From Lithospermum erythrorhizon (Eukaryota > Streptophyta > Magnoliopsida > Boraginales > Boraginaceae), in NCBI GenBank assembly GCA_019722365.1, contig JADFUC010002281.1, positions 372,001 to 436,000 on the forward strand: DNA of 64,000 nucleotides, written 5' to 3'. Under the pieces are notes generated by a model. That model did no database searches and was not told the origin of the DNA. It worked only from the letters and a program-made list of their open reading frames with translations. Shown here in pieces: positions 12,186 to 25,815 of the stretch. Within the stretch, counting starts at the first letter, position 1; each line of letters begins with the position of its first letter. Both the position numbers and the translations under genes were made by a program.

Positions 12186-14888
12186 TTCAAGATATGGCTT
12201 TATAAATGATCACGAGATTTAGAGGCTTTCCCTTGAACTTAGTTGAAGTAATTTGTTCATATTCATTATAGTGGCAATGATGAGATATTTTTTTATTAAC
12301 TTTGACTTAAGCAATGAAAAGGCACCGAGGCTGTTATTCCATTGTTAGCATATTAACAACAATTTCAATCTGCATATCTTTATCATAACACCTATGTGTT
12401 TTGGTTAGGCAGGCATATTTGTTTAACAACTGCGACGGGACATTCGGGACAATATAGGAAAAGTATATGTTGTTCGTTCCTAAGAAAGAAGATTGATTTT
12501 AGAGAGTATAATCTAAGAAAAAGATTAATTTAGAGTCTAGTCTGTGATTAATATTGTTGTTTTCTTTTTGTGAATTTATCTTTGAGAGTCCCCGGCATTA
12601 ACGATCTCATTAGATTTCTTTTATCATGGGATATTTAGCTCCTCAGCCTATGTACACTCTGTCTGGTACGTTTTCTACATAAAATGGTAATGTAAAATCA
12701 TTTTTCACCTTCATTCTTCACTTCAAATGATGCATGAGGGTCAAAAAATGAATAATTACAAAAGATTACATTAAAAAACCCTACAAATCATCTTGTGATT
12801 TGAATTTCATTTTGTTGTGTATATCTATTGTTCAATTGAATTATGCTCTATTTGACTTTTGCAAATATCTTAGCTACCTCAATTTTAATTGACAATATTG
12901 TTGTTCACTTGTCTCAATAAATATTTTATAGGACTTGCGAAGGGAGCTATGGTTTTGGAACCCAAATGAATAAAGTTGAATCTCGCGCGTGCTAAATCGA
13001 TTGGATATTTTCTTAACTTCTAACTGTCAAATTTATTTATTTAGTAAAAACATCAAATTTCAGGTTAAGTAATCAAAAGAGGCAGTGATTCTTATGTGAT
13101 CGTTAGATTTTTTAAATGGTTGGACCTTCAAAAATATGTTGGCTAATGGCGTGATACAAAACTACTATCTTTTGTTAATTTCTTCAAATCGTAATATTTA
13201 AAAGTGAAGTACATATTGGGATTAGTACCACTCTTGAATTTGATAACTTCTTGCCCGTCATTTGACGGACGCGACTCACTAGTAATATACTTAATGGAAC
13301 AATGAGGCTAGATAAAATTTGATATTTAGTTCTTAAAATTTGCATTGATGGTCTTTATAATTGTCAATTTCTTGCACATAAATTTCTCAGGGTTTGTCTT
13401 TGTTCCCCCGAGTTACATACTATCGCGAATGATGGAAAATTTATATTCGTGCAATACTTTTGTAACTTTAGGGATTACCATTGCATCAATGCAAATTTCG
13501 GAAATTAAATTTTGACTTTTACCAAACTCAGGAAACTTTATGAGTAAATATTTTCAATTTCAGACAACCCACCCCTATAATTTTTTCTTGTTTAGCCCCT
13601 AAGTATCACTACTTAGGATCAAAATAGCAATGAATCAAGAGTGAAACGAAGATGGTTTTTATCTCCTCTTGAAGGTGAATAAATATTTCATCTGGAGTCA
13701 CGATAAGATTGACGATGATATCAGAATATTTTTTATACTTCTAGATCAAAATGTAGTGTTTATATTAGTAATGCCACAAGCATTTTGGGACAGAGTCATC
13801 ATAGGCCAGCCATTTGTGAGTATAATATAAGGCAATTGAAGACCCACAACACATTTTACGTGCGTTTGCATATGTTTACTTAACCATCAAATTTGGAGTT
13901 CTTCAATATAAGAGGCTGTGTTGGTATTTTATAGAAATTTCAGAAATACTTATTTGCTGAAAAAAGCTTATTTATTATATTGACAAAATGACAAATGCCT
14001 TACCACACTATCCATCACTAATCAATTTAGGTTAATTATCCGTTTGTCCCCTGATCTATGCGTTTGTGTTCAATTTGCCCCTAAACTTTGAGATCTTGTC
14101 AGATTTGCCTGTAGGGTATGTCCAAAGAAAGTGGCAAGTACATTATAATTATGTAAAATATTTTAAATGTGTGTCACTATCTTTAGTGGGGACAAAATGT
14201 CAGTCATTTAAGTTTTTTAGGCGAAAAAAATGAATTTTAAATATTGAAAAAAATGAGAAGAGGAATGACTCGAGAGGCAGATGGAAAGTCTGAGCGTCTT
14301 TTTGAAGAGCCAAGCACATGGACAACCACGAGAAAGATCGTATTAAGTTCGAGTAGCGAGCATAAACGCACTGTTAAGAGACAAGCTTGACCAATCCAGC
14401 CATCAATTTACTATTCAATTGTGCACCTTTGTCCATAGTGTCAACTTTGTGAGAAGATATATAAGAAAATCGATCTCGACATGTGTCTTCTAAAAATATC
14501 AATGAAATTTCTGATGTGTGGGCCATGCTGCGGTGGGCAGCTATTCACCTTTGTCCATAGTGTTTAGCACTTTTATTATTTATAATCCTTTAAACCTCCT
14601 CTCCCATGATATGCGTTTTTGTCTAAATTGACAGACATCCACAACTGTACATAAATGTCTTTTGAATACTAGTATAAAAAAAGTACTGACAAAAATTCTC
14701 ATGAACATATTTAGGTGATAAATATATTTTTCGATGTTTTTAATACTCCGAGTTGTTAAGTCGAATGAAATATTAGAAATTAGTCATAAAAATTAAATCT
14801 TAAAGACGAAGAATTGTTAAGTCGAATGAAATATCTAGATGTGCTGATGTTCTTGGCCTTCAGAAATCGACATGAAAATAGGAACTCT
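12186..14888. other. Intergenic DNA, no gene supported
   Basis: AT-rich. An 18-bp direct repeat (CACCTTTGTCCATAGTGT at 14424-14441 and 14546-14563) and a tract resembling TE ends (14040-14230) were the only patterns seen. The last few hundred bases are the 3' flank of the minus-strand dehydrogenase gene. Confidence 0.4.
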
Positions 14889-17800
14889 TCAATTAACGAA
14901 TTCTATTCCTGATAGTGGTGCTCCTGAATGCAGTTGAAGTGCTACATCTCCAACAACCTGTTGATGAACAGATATCGAGTATGTAAAACACTACATTTCT
15001 ACAACTCATGTGCATCCTGTTAAACCGGGAAGAGATACTCCGCGTTTCTAAAGATGCAGGCCGACATACCTTAGCCATGCAACGATAAGAGTATTCTGTG
15101 ACCCCTGCAACATGGGGAGTAAGAATGACATTTGGAAACTGTAGAACACCATCATTGGGATCAAACGGTTCAGTCCAAGCAACATCAATACCCAGACCAC
15201 CTAAATGGCCTGATTTGAGATGATGGCAAACTGCATCATAGTCCAAGAGTCCACCTCGAGATATGTTAACCAAGAGCGCTCCCTGTATCGAATAGTGAGT
15301 CTCGTATTAGTTTCTACCTACTCGACGCAGAAAAACTCTACAAGGGATAAATTGCAGCTACTTATGGTGGGATTAAGAAACGAAAACAAACAGTGAGAAA
15401 ATCAGTAAGAACTCAAGTATGAGAAAAGTACATAAGATGTTAATTCTAGGTAACTTCTGAGAAATTGAGCAAATGGTCCCTTTTGATTTAAGATGTTAAT
15501 ATCTTACACCAAAAGTTCGTCTTATAGGTATGCTAAGCAGTTTACCAAATGAGATGGCAATCCCTTTTGCTTGTCTTCCTTTCTCTACATTGACTATTTG
15601 GCCTCTAAAGTAGAGGATGTTAACCAGTATGTTTGTAGAAGAACCTTCAAAGACATCTCGACACTGCCTCAGGATAATTAGTAGCTCAATCAGACATGCA
15701 TTATCACACGTTGAGAAAGGGCATATTGTTTGAGATAGAATCCGGAATTCCATGCAATGTGTTGAACTATTGGATGAGAATCAAGTAGCTATGGTCATGC
15801 AACATGTTCTCGACAAGTCGACAGCATAGCAGTATGTTCTCTCAGATAATGTATCTACCATTGTTGTCTACAATTGCTCATTTTGACAATGCCAAAACTC
15901 AATTTTACAGAAAATTAAGATTTACTTCTCTATCATATCTTAAGTTTTACCCTTGTATTATTTGAATTCATGTGGCACCATATCGTGAAGTTGAAGGAGA
16001 AGACACTTCAGGCATCTGAGGACTGAGAAGCAGATGTGACTTTAAGGTGGTGAGTTAGTGACTAAAGCTGAAGAACAGAGTTTATGCATTAAGGTATGTT
16101 GAGATTTCACACTGTTGATCTCTCGACATATTCAACAACCATATAGCATTTTGGGGAAAGAAAGAAAAAAGGATGGACACGGATCAGACCTTTTTCATAG
16201 AGGAGAGGAAATCCTTGTTCACAACACCTGCCTGTAAACAAAATTATGAAAACAGTTCAGCTTGGTGCCAATAGGGATTAACAAACTGAATAATCAAAAT
16301 GTTAGAAATATAATCAGGGAAAGGACTTAACCGTTTCCTTGTTCATTAACAAGCAACAAACAACAATGTCAGCATGACTTGCAAATTTCAGTATGTCCGC
16401 ATGAGTACCCTTCTCGTCCACTAGATCATCACTCATACCATTTTCAGTGTATGATGCTGCTTATAAAGAGAAGCATATATAATAGAGAGACCTAATAGAT
16501 TAATGAAGTTTCTTAATAACAGATATGAGACATACCATCAAGTTGACCTGAGTTCTCGGAAGGCCAACTCCGCTTTGTAGCAAGTATTTTCACACCAAAT
16601 GGACGCAAACGCTTAGCTAAATGGATTCCAATATTCCCAAAGCCCATAATGAATACCTAAAGAAACGTAAAGTATCAAGTGGTGCCAGGGACTGAAAGAA
16701 CACTAGCATCTATGATATGTTCACACAAATATACATCCATTGTAAGTGACATTTTTTGGCTGGTAATGATTCCGAATCCCAGACCCCTGTGGAAAATCAG
16801 AAGACATGATTTATGGAAATCAAAAGCAATGGAAGCTTACTGTTTTACCAAAAAGGGTGTCGCCGGCTGGTTCTCCAAGTTTTTTCTGACTTACAGAAAC
16901 TTGCAGTTCACTCTGTGCAAAATTAAAAGAACAGCAGATGTCAGATAAACTTTTTATCTTAGGAACACCAGCAGTGTTGACTAACCAAGAGCCATTCAAG
17001 TGAGATTAACAATAGCATAGAGGAGATTAAATTTTAAAGATAATATAAGTGAGCTTATGCACCACTAAGAGTTAAGACATGCAAGACATATATGAGTCGT
17101 TTTTCTCTATATTATCAAATTCAAGGGCACATCATAGTGATCATACGATTCTTTCATATAATTAGAACAATAAGAAGTGATTAATCAGACGAACTTGCTT
17201 ACGGAGAAGACCCAACATCAAATAAATGGCCATTTCAGCACATGAAGTAGCATTTCCAGTAGTGCCGCTGGGAATTCTTGCAACCTTTATTCCATGATTT
17301 GTAGCAGAAGCAATATCAACACCTTAGTGTAACAAACAGAAAACAAGTAAGGCACAACAGGGTGCAAATGTAAACCATATACGCAATTGAAGATCAAGAG
17401 TCTGGAATTAAGGAGAGAAACCTTCCAGGCCAACTCCAAATTGTAGTATAAGCTTCATCCGCTTTGCATGAGAAATAATCTCTGAGTTCAAGCGCATGCT
17501 TTTTACCACACAAATATCATAATTACCGATGGAATTAGGCACATCATCAAGTGGAACATCATCAACCTGTAATTACCAATTCAATCGTTCAAACAGTGAC
17601 TTATTCTGACAGATCAAATATAGGAACAGAATAAAGGGAAGAGGGAATGGGGTACGTCATGGCTCAATCCCAACCAAACATGAAGGACGTGTGAAGAATT
17701 CCAGCAAGGCACAGAGAACAGAAAGTGTGAGCAGATATGGAAAATCACAAATGCTCTCAAGGTGTGACACATAATGACAAAAGTAGTTAGGAATATGCTT

Positions 17801-18925
17801 TTCCAAAATGATGTACTTTCGGTAGAAATTATGTTACAAACTCTCTATATAAGAAGAAACAGTGTACGAGTAAAAGTAAGGAATGAAATAGTATTTCTAG
17901 TCTAATTTGTAGTGTAGCTTTAGCTTATAGTCTTCTATCATTTCTGCAAATTCCATCTCAAGCTGCTATTCCAAGCATCATCTGTTATGATATTCCCATC
18001 TAGCTGGATTGTTACTGGAATGGCTTGGACAGTTGAGGATGAAAGAGAAGAAAGGTTGCCAGAGGGGATGCTCAGGTGTTGGCCTCGCCACGGGAAAAGG
18101 CGACAAAGGAATGTCAGATAGATGTTACTACTTACTAGGTTATCATATAAGAATTGATTCTCGTTTCCAAAGAAGATCTTATGACTAGAAAGCATTTGAA
18201 CAAAAACAACTTGGGAGGCCCAAATAAATCAAATTTCAACATTATTTGCATAGAAAGTCACTTGGAAATTCAAGATCTAGCTCTCTATCTGCTATGACTC
18301 TTGTTACACAAAACCGTAATGTTGTTGAGAGAAGCTCTACAATAGACAGACCATGCTATGTAACATTTTAAAAGTAAGAGGTGTGTCATGTGAGAGAAGA
18401 AGCACACAGATCTTGGATCGGAAAGACATACACCATTCCAGGAGAAATTAACACATACAAAACTTATCGAAGAAGTTAACTAAAGGAAATTTTGAGTGCA
18501 GAAGAAGTTTAACATTCAAGAAAGTCCTACCTCAGATCACTCAAACAAGGATCATAGTTTTCATCCATCTTAAGTACACACGTAGAGCTTATAGAATAAA
18601 TTCACGGATGCAATTTTTCTCATGCTTTAGCAATAAAATCTTATCACGATAAGTTGCAATTTTTCAATACAGCTATGCATGAAAATTATCTTGTTCCGTA
18701 CACCAAAAACAAATTGAATCGTAGTTCTTCCAGAAAACAAATAGTTGGTTCTTACTGATAAAGTACAAAAACAGCTGCCGAGGAAAAACGACATTGGGAG
18801 AACATGAAAAATACCTGGATAAACAAATGATTTTGCAAATATTCCCTTGTATAATTATGAGAAGCAGGAAAGTAAGGCCCACAGAAAAGTATACGAGTTG
18901 TTTGTTCACAACTCTTGTCAACCAT
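14889..18925 (-). CDS. D-isomer-specific 2-hydroxyacid dehydrogenase (At1g72190 type)
   Basis: Nine coding exons on the minus strand: 18925-18815, 17566-17422, 17322-17195, 16912-16841, 16656-16536, 16459-16332, 16231-16190, 15282-15070 and 14957-14889. Reading phase is continuous and gives 342 aa. Family marks are the Rossmann glycine loop GFGNIG (exon 5) and the catalytic Arg in NISRGG, Glu in DVAWTEPFDP and His in TPHVAGVTEYS (exon 8), as in phosphoglycerate/formate dehydrogenase relatives. The N-terminal RILFCGPYFP and the substrate-lobe segments QFGVGLEGVDI and MAIYLMLGLLRKQ fit the Arabidopsis protein At1g72190. The usual acidic residue after the second beta strand is replaced by ATKR, which suggests NADP(H) use (inference). 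The start is the Met just before DKSCEQ. An upstream in-frame Met 32 codons earlier and an acceptor-like CCGCAG at about 18950 leave room for a 5' exon, perhaps with a targeting peptide. The substrate is unknown. Confidence 0.9.
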
Positions 18926-19875
18926 CTTGTGAGTGTTACCCAGAGAAACTGCGGAGCAAGAATAACATAATATAGTGAGAACCTTCTTCATATGTCTGAA
19001 TAGATTAATTCCGTTAACCAAGTTCAGGTGAACCCAACATGGAGAAACACAATTTCCGTTGAGTTTTTTAAACTTTTAAACTTTAAATTTTCCAGCTAAG
19101 GTGAATGACATGAAATTGACACTTAGCAGTCTATTAGGTTAGATACTTAAGTTGCCAAGAGCAACATTAGGATGACAATGGACCTTTCCACTTGCAAGAA
19201 AAGTCCATTGCAGAAAAGAAGCAATTTTTTACTAGTTCTATATGAGAGTAAATAGCATTATATATAGCATTAATCAACAGTTTTGGGTATTCAAATGTTG
19301 CAGTTTAAGCGTTTAAGCTTCGTCCAAAATCCAAACATAATCCGTAGCAATATAAATGAGAAGAAGATCAATTATTTGATAACACGTTTGACATAGTGAG
19401 TATTCTATATTATATTGTCCACATGGCACTAAAATGATTATTTTGCACATAATCCACAAAACATGCTTCTTGCCCTGTATTCTCTCTTCTTCTTTCTCAC
19501 TAGGAGCAGAGGAAATACTAGTTACCAGCATTAAACATGCCCTTAAATAACTTGCCGCAACTAAAAAGAACCAAAGAAAGACGATCAAAACTACACCTAA
19601 AATGACTTAGCGATAGAATAATTTGCAAAGCATATTATGAATCACTTAAAACTTTGCACTCATTTTCACTCTGAATAGTAAGCTTCAAGTATTTGACAAG
19701 CACAACTACGTTACTACCACAAAAAATTAACAAGTGTGTTCACTGACATCAAATTTGAATTGATTTCCTCGTTTCAAATTTGAAAAAGGGTCCACAAATA
19801 CTGTCCTGTCCCTCTCTATTTTCCAATTGAGCAATTTACATCAAATAATTACTAGAACTATCAAATGAAAAAGAA
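18926..19875. other. 5' flank of the dehydrogenase gene
   Basis: AT-rich. It probably contains leader and promoter sequence for the minus-strand gene, and possibly an upstream exon joined at the CCGCAG near 18950. No TATA box was assigned. Confidence 0.35.
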
Positions 19876-20597
19876 CAATCTTTGTACCATAAAACTATTA
19901 AACATTTGAGGGGTCATAATATAATTCAACATTTGATACTATAACACTATAAAGCCACACACTATAATTTCAATTCAGTCACAAGTATAATCTTTGTACC
20001 ACAAAACCATTAAACTTCTGATGGGTCATAATATGATTCTTGATACTATAACATTATAAATCTTACATTTGTGCCCTCACACAGTGTAATCATTGTACCA
20101 TAAAACCATAGAACTTTTGATGGGTCATAGTATAATTCAATGCTTGATACTACAACACTACAAAGCATACATTTTTACACTCACACACTAGAATATTTCT
20201 ACCATAAAATCATTAAACTTTTGATGGGTCATAATATAATCCAACACTTTATACTATAACACTCTAAAGCATCCATTTTTGCACTCACACATCATAATCT
20301 TTCTACCATAAAACCATTAAACTTTTGATGGGTCATAATATAACCAACATCACTATAACACTCTAAAGCATCCATTTTTGCACTCACACATCATAATCTT
20401 TCTACCATAAAACCATTAAACTTTTGATGGGTCATAATATAATCCAACACTTTATACTATAACACTCTAAAGCATCCATTTTTGCACTCACACAGCATAA
20501 TCTTTCTACCATAAAACAATTAAACTTTTAAAGGGTCATAAAACGTTTGATACTACAACACAATAAAGCATACATTTTTACACTCAAACAGTAAACT
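19876..20597. repeat. Tandem array, seven ~103-bp units
   Basis: Units begin AATCTTTCTACCATAAAACC, continue through AACTTTTGATGGGTCATAAT and CTATAACACTCTAAAGCAT, and end CACTCACACATCAT. Approximate starts are 19876, 19991, 20089, 20192, 20296, 20395 and 20499. Units 4, 5 and 6 are nearly identical, while the outer ones diverge. This is the usual pattern of an array growing from its centre by unequal exchange. It lies about 0.95 kb upstream of the dehydrogenase start. Confidence 0.9.
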
Positions 20598-23500
20598 CCT
20601 AATTCAACCCCAGACTACATCAATGCAGCCAAATATCTTAAATGGGTTTTGGAATAGTAAACCAAATTAAAAAAACACCCAGATCAACTTTTCCAACATC
20701 ATTTTATTAAAAAATACTTAATCTTGAAGTTGTTACCAGGGAGTGAAGATGATATAGTACGGCAGTATAAATTATTTTTGATGAAATTGGTATTAGGGAA
20801 CAAAGATTTCTTGACAAGATTCTGGTACACTGTAAGAGAAAGCATCACATGAGGAATCAAGGTTGACATATACTACTCATCACGGGTGGTGTGCTCTATG
20901 TTTGTAGGACGTTTTTTCCCAGGGTAATTTGTATTTAGCTGTTACACACACCCTCTATAGTTGAGGATGAAATGACTATTTGCCTCTCATTGCAAATACT
21001 GTAGTTGTTGGAACTTCATTGCCAGAAAATCGTTTTTCATTAAAAACACCATTCGTGTTTGTATAATAAGGTTCGTATATCATCTATACTACATATATCG
21101 CTTGGGATTATTCTATAACTAACATATTTCGATGAGCAATTCATATAAAATAGGGGTATTTAAGGCATTTACATTTATTTTAATGAAGACACATCATTTA
21201 ATGCCTGGTGGTAGTTACATGTTTCTACTTGAATTAAAATAAAAGTATAATTATACCCTATAAGTATCATGCTTACTAAATTATGTAAGCTCCTAAATGA
21301 GATTCATTTGTACCATACCCTCTTATAAACTTTAAAATGAACATCATAATTCTTACGTGAACTTGGGGAGGCAATTGATACCTGTAAATGTCTAAAATGT
21401 TGCACCATACTCACCTGTGTGTTAACTTTGATGTTAAAGTTAACGAAATTATTAAAAATAATTATGATTTTGTATTTTTCTTTGAAATGATCTAACATTA
21501 TTAATGAAACAATATGATCAACATTATCAAAGAATTGATTCCTTTTGGAGGTAAAGATGATTTGAGCTAAGTACTTGAATAATCTTCCTCCTAGTAAGCT
21601 AAAAACCCCTTCCTTTAACTACTTCGATCAATGCTATGAAACCTCGAAAGTAAGGATCTATTCGCTTTAGTGGTTGAGAATTTCTATCTCAAATGGAATG
21701 ACTCGATCACGGTATGATAATTGGCTTAAACTTGGGAGCACTTACCCACCATCGGCCTCAAAGTTGGAACTTATTTGGGTTGATTTGCCTGATAAACTAC
21801 CAAACTGCCTTGTTCTCCAACACCATTCTAGCACCCTACCCATCTGGCTTCGCCGAGAGCCTGCCTGGCACATTATTCGAGCGCCTTTCTTCGGAAAAGC
21901 TTGGTTTACCCTACCCCTTCGACCATGATCGATCACTTTTGATCAAATCCAACAACCACCTTCCTTTGTTGTTACATTCTATCCGTGTGGGTATTCTTTT
22001 CCTTTTATGTCATTGTAGATTGTAGAACTGTAGAGGATCTTCGAACCCCGCATATCACGAATTAACGAGCTTTTTATAACCTATTGAATAATATATAAAT
22101 AATTCAATGGACTTTTTACCTCACAGACATATGAAAGTACAAGCTCATTAATCTTGACCAGCTGGACGCGGTGGTTTGACCAAACCACAGTGAGATCGAT
22201 TATTGGTTTGCCAAAATTAACTTGGCCACCAATGTCATACTGAATCATGGGCTATTCAAAATGGCCTCGAGCTAGCTAAGCGCTTAATTGCTTCCTATCA
22301 TGATTGAACCGATGCACATATTGCTATTTCTGACATTATTAACATAACTTAAACTGTAATACCCTCAGGAATAATCAGATGGTTGCCTCTTTACAACCAA
22401 CAACTGGGACTGAGGCACGCCAGACTGGGAGTGGTAACCGATCACCACGCTTTGGCCAACTGGATGTTATACCAGAGACTTTTGTTTGTTTCAGTTCCCA
22501 CCCCCGGATGTTCGTACTTTTGTTGAATTTGATCGCAATGGAGTTGGTTCCACTCGCTTTTGTAACCCGGATATTGTAACTTAAACTATTTCTCTTTGAT
22601 AAAAAAGCACTAAAGTTAACTGTGGAGTGCAGCAACATTTTAAGCTTATAAGGGGGTATCGTGGCACCTTTAAGCTTGCTACTGCAGATGGCGCCTATTT
22701 TAAAGTTTATGAAAAGATAAGCAAATTAATTGCTTTTTTCTATCAAAATTTTGATAACAAATTAATTTTTGTTATACCGGGTTTTTAATTATACGTATAT
22801 ATTACTAAACTTTCTTTAAAAAGTTAATGCTTTTAGTATAATAAGCTACACTTTGTATATTTTTAATGTAGTTTTTCACTATTTTTATATTTAAATTATT
22901 AACAAATCAATGATATAGTTTCTATTAATTGGCACTTCACATTTCAATTTATCTTTTACTACTTTTTTTTTTTTTTCAAGAATCTATATGCAAGTAAATA
23001 ACTAAAACGACAACCTAAAAAAATGAATGGAGTATTTCTTATAGTAATATATAAGTATAATTTTATATAGTTGGACTTTTCAATCATTATTTCATATTAT
23101 TAGGTAATTTTTATAATTTTTCAATAAAAATTTATACAATATTAGAAGGTTACATCGAAATTGAAAACGTCAATAAAAAAAATGATTAAATTACTACATA
23201 CAAGTGATACTAGTAGTTAGAGTTGTGCATCAGTCAGGTTAAATTGAATGGTTCGTTCAATTTGGATCGGGTGAGTCGAGGCTCAAGCTCGTTCGATCTA
23301 AAGTGATTCGAGAGTCGAGACTTGAGCATCACATTTAAAATGTATTTGTTTTAAAAAATCATTTCTTTGTAATTTTTTGTTATGAAAGTAAAAATTTGTA
23401 CATTGTTAAAAGGTCACATTGATGTATCAAAATAATGCATACTCTGCGCTTAACATTTTTTTTAGTCCACAAATAGTCCATTACTCCAACTCATATTTTT

Positions 23501-24067
23501 CGAATATTCACTTCGACTTCTTTTTATCCCCTCATTTAGCAATTTCCTTTCTCTACCTCCTTTACTTTTCAAGTAATATCTATCAACCAAGCCAAACCCA
23601 TGTTGATGGATCTATGAGTTACACTTTATCCCCATCAAGTAAATCAATTTACACTATCCTTTAAAATCCTTGAAAGTCGAGAAAATTGTGTGACTATATC
23701 AAAAGCAAACCTTTCATTCAATTACCATTAAGTGAAGCTTTACTCAAGTCAAACATAATGTTGATTTTTCATGGAGGGCTATTTTAAATGCTCAATTTAG
23801 ATATTTTTTGGGTTATTGTCCTTACATCTAATTTTTTTTATTGTAGATAGTAGATAGTCTTATTTTTAAATATTTTTTTTGTGTAACTTTGTAATTATAA
23901 TTTACTTCTTTTCATTATTAGTTGAATAAATATAGTAATTTGTCTAATAATTTATTTATTTTATTATAATAAATATATATTTTCACATTTCAGAGTAATC
24001 AGAAATATGTTATTATTGTGGCATTGACAAATAAATATCTAGTTCTCTTTTTTCTTGTTATGGTCCC
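20598..24067. other. Intergenic DNA with weak TE traces
   Basis: 21660-22030 and 22370-22590 are less AT-rich and have short open stretches (LELIWVDLPDKLPNC is one) that faintly recall DUF4283-type retroelement proteins, too weak to call. 23220-23330 carries a GAGTCGAGGCTCAAGCTCG tract like hAT MITE interiors. A 14-base poly-T run ends near 22977. No gene is supported. Confidence 0.35.
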
Positions 24068-24360
24068 AGTTTGACAACGGGTTGCAACGGTATTTAAAAA
24101 TATTAGCAAGGGGCTTCAAGGGTCATTTGCAACAAATAGTGGGTAGTTGCAACAAAAGTTAAAATATTTTTACAAGATTATTGCAACGGATTAGCAAAGG
24201 TGTTAGCAACAGCCTTATTAATAGTTGCAACACATCTCAATCACAAGAACGAATTGGCCCGTCTGCCGGGAGCTTTTTGACCAAGGAAACACGGTTGTAA
24301 AACCGTTGCTATTAGTCATAAATGGGCTGCATTTTGGTCATTTTGACTTTGTAACAATCA
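24068..24360. repeat. GTTGCAAC-motif cluster, possible DNA-transposon end
   Basis: The motif GTTGCAAC or its close variants (GGTTGCAACGG, TTGCAACAAA, ATTGCAACGG, AGTTGCAACAC, AAACCGTTGCT) occurs some eight times in under 300 bases, with both orientations at the right side. Dense short repeats of this type are common in subterminal regions of CACTA-like elements, but no terminus was found. Confidence 0.4.
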
Positions 24361-24604
24361 GCAGTAGGCTAGGCGATTTCAAGCAGCATAACCGGTTATG
24401 TTAAGAGCGTTTAACAAATGCATTAACTATGAATTCCCCAGCTAATCGGGTCATCATTTTTATAGTCAGATCGAAATCGAACACGTCAAGCTATACCGAA
24501 AGACTTATTCGATTTGGATAGAGAGAGCCAAGGCTAGAGCAACACATTTTAGTTTTAGAAAGTCTTGCAGATACTTGTAACTGCTAGAAAGATTTTATTA
24601 TTTA

Positions 24605-25815
24605 TGAGTATGCCTTACTAATAATACAATAAATTAATTTGGAAAATCTACCTAAAATAAAGAAATTTTATCAAACGACAGTCCGATTATCGCCTATCAG
24701 TTTCAATGGATTGCTGATCAAGCCAGACGCTGACTTGGATTTGATGTGTCTTTTGACTTGGATTTGATTTAGTGGGACCTTCGAATGAGGTTGATTTGAG
24801 CTTGGATCCAAGCAAGGGATCCCGAGTCGGATTTGGATTTCAAGGCTTTATCAGCATGTGATCCCAAATGACTTGGATTTGTTCTCAATTGGATATGAGA
24901 CCGATGTGAGTCCGACTTGCCCAATCCCAGACCGATGTGAGACCCGCCTGGACTGGCCTGACTCTGGATATGCCCGAGCCGGTTTTATCAACGATACCCA
25001 TGACGCCCTGACTTCATCTGCCTTAGACTCGAAGTCTTGGACTCTTAGACTCGATTTAATAGTTGTCTAGCTAGTGCCTAGCCGCTTTTGATCCTCGCGG
25101 CAAATGTATCGAAAGTCTGTGCTAGCAACTTACCTCCCGATTGTGCCTATGTCTGCGTGTTTCTCGACAAAAGTGTAGCGGCTACGCAGCTCTTTTATAT
25201 CTCGCCTACGATGATTACATCGGCCTTTATGGCTTAACTCAGTGATTTGATTTGTGTTGTGTTGTTCCCGAAATTATCATTGTAGTAATTCAACCCATCT
25301 TCTTAATATTAGGTGCCTAATTTGGTGATGGAGTTAAAGATTTTTGTGTTTCTTTCATCGTTCTTCAATTTAGGTGCCTATTTAGGCTTTTAGGTTGAAT
25401 ATTTCAGTGTTTATGCCTCCGCTCTTGGCTTTGAGAGCATATTTTGGTTTGGAGGATGAAGATCTAAGTGTTTTTGCCTCCTCCACCGAGTTCAAGATTT
25501 ATATGTTTTGTGGTGGTTCTGTGGTGGTTTTCACCTGAAAAGCAACAAACTTCAGAGGTTTTTTTGGAGAAATTCCTTCAAAGTTGTTTTATACTAAATT
25601 CTAAGGATATTATTTTTATTTTATTTTTTGGGTTGTGAGGTTGTTCTATTTCGGTTATGGGGGTATTTATAGGCTTCGACTCTCTTCTAATTGGTTGATC
25701 CATGATCACAATGGATTACGACGATCGTTGATTTGAAAGAATGAATCGTCGATTTATGGAAATTGCTTTGCCTGCCAGCATACGGGTGCCTATTTGGAGA
25801 AAAAGCGAAGACCTC
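24605..25815 (-). repeat. 3' LTR of the gypsy-like element
   Basis: The left copy of the direct repeat. On the element's own (minus) strand it is the downstream LTR. The best-matching core is 25340-25610 against 29998-30270. Confidence 0.7.

Noticed and set aside
17938..18195. 85-codon minus ORF as an exon of the dehydrogenase
   Set aside because: It lies inside intron 1 of a model whose phases already join exactly, and its residues do not fit the family.
19876..20597. A CRISPR-like repeat array
   Set aside because: Units are about 103 bp, contiguous and without unique spacers, in a plant genome. It is a minisatellite.
21674..22025. DUF4283-like coding region
   Set aside because: Only a faint resemblance (WVDLPDKLP) in two frames; not enough to call a feature.
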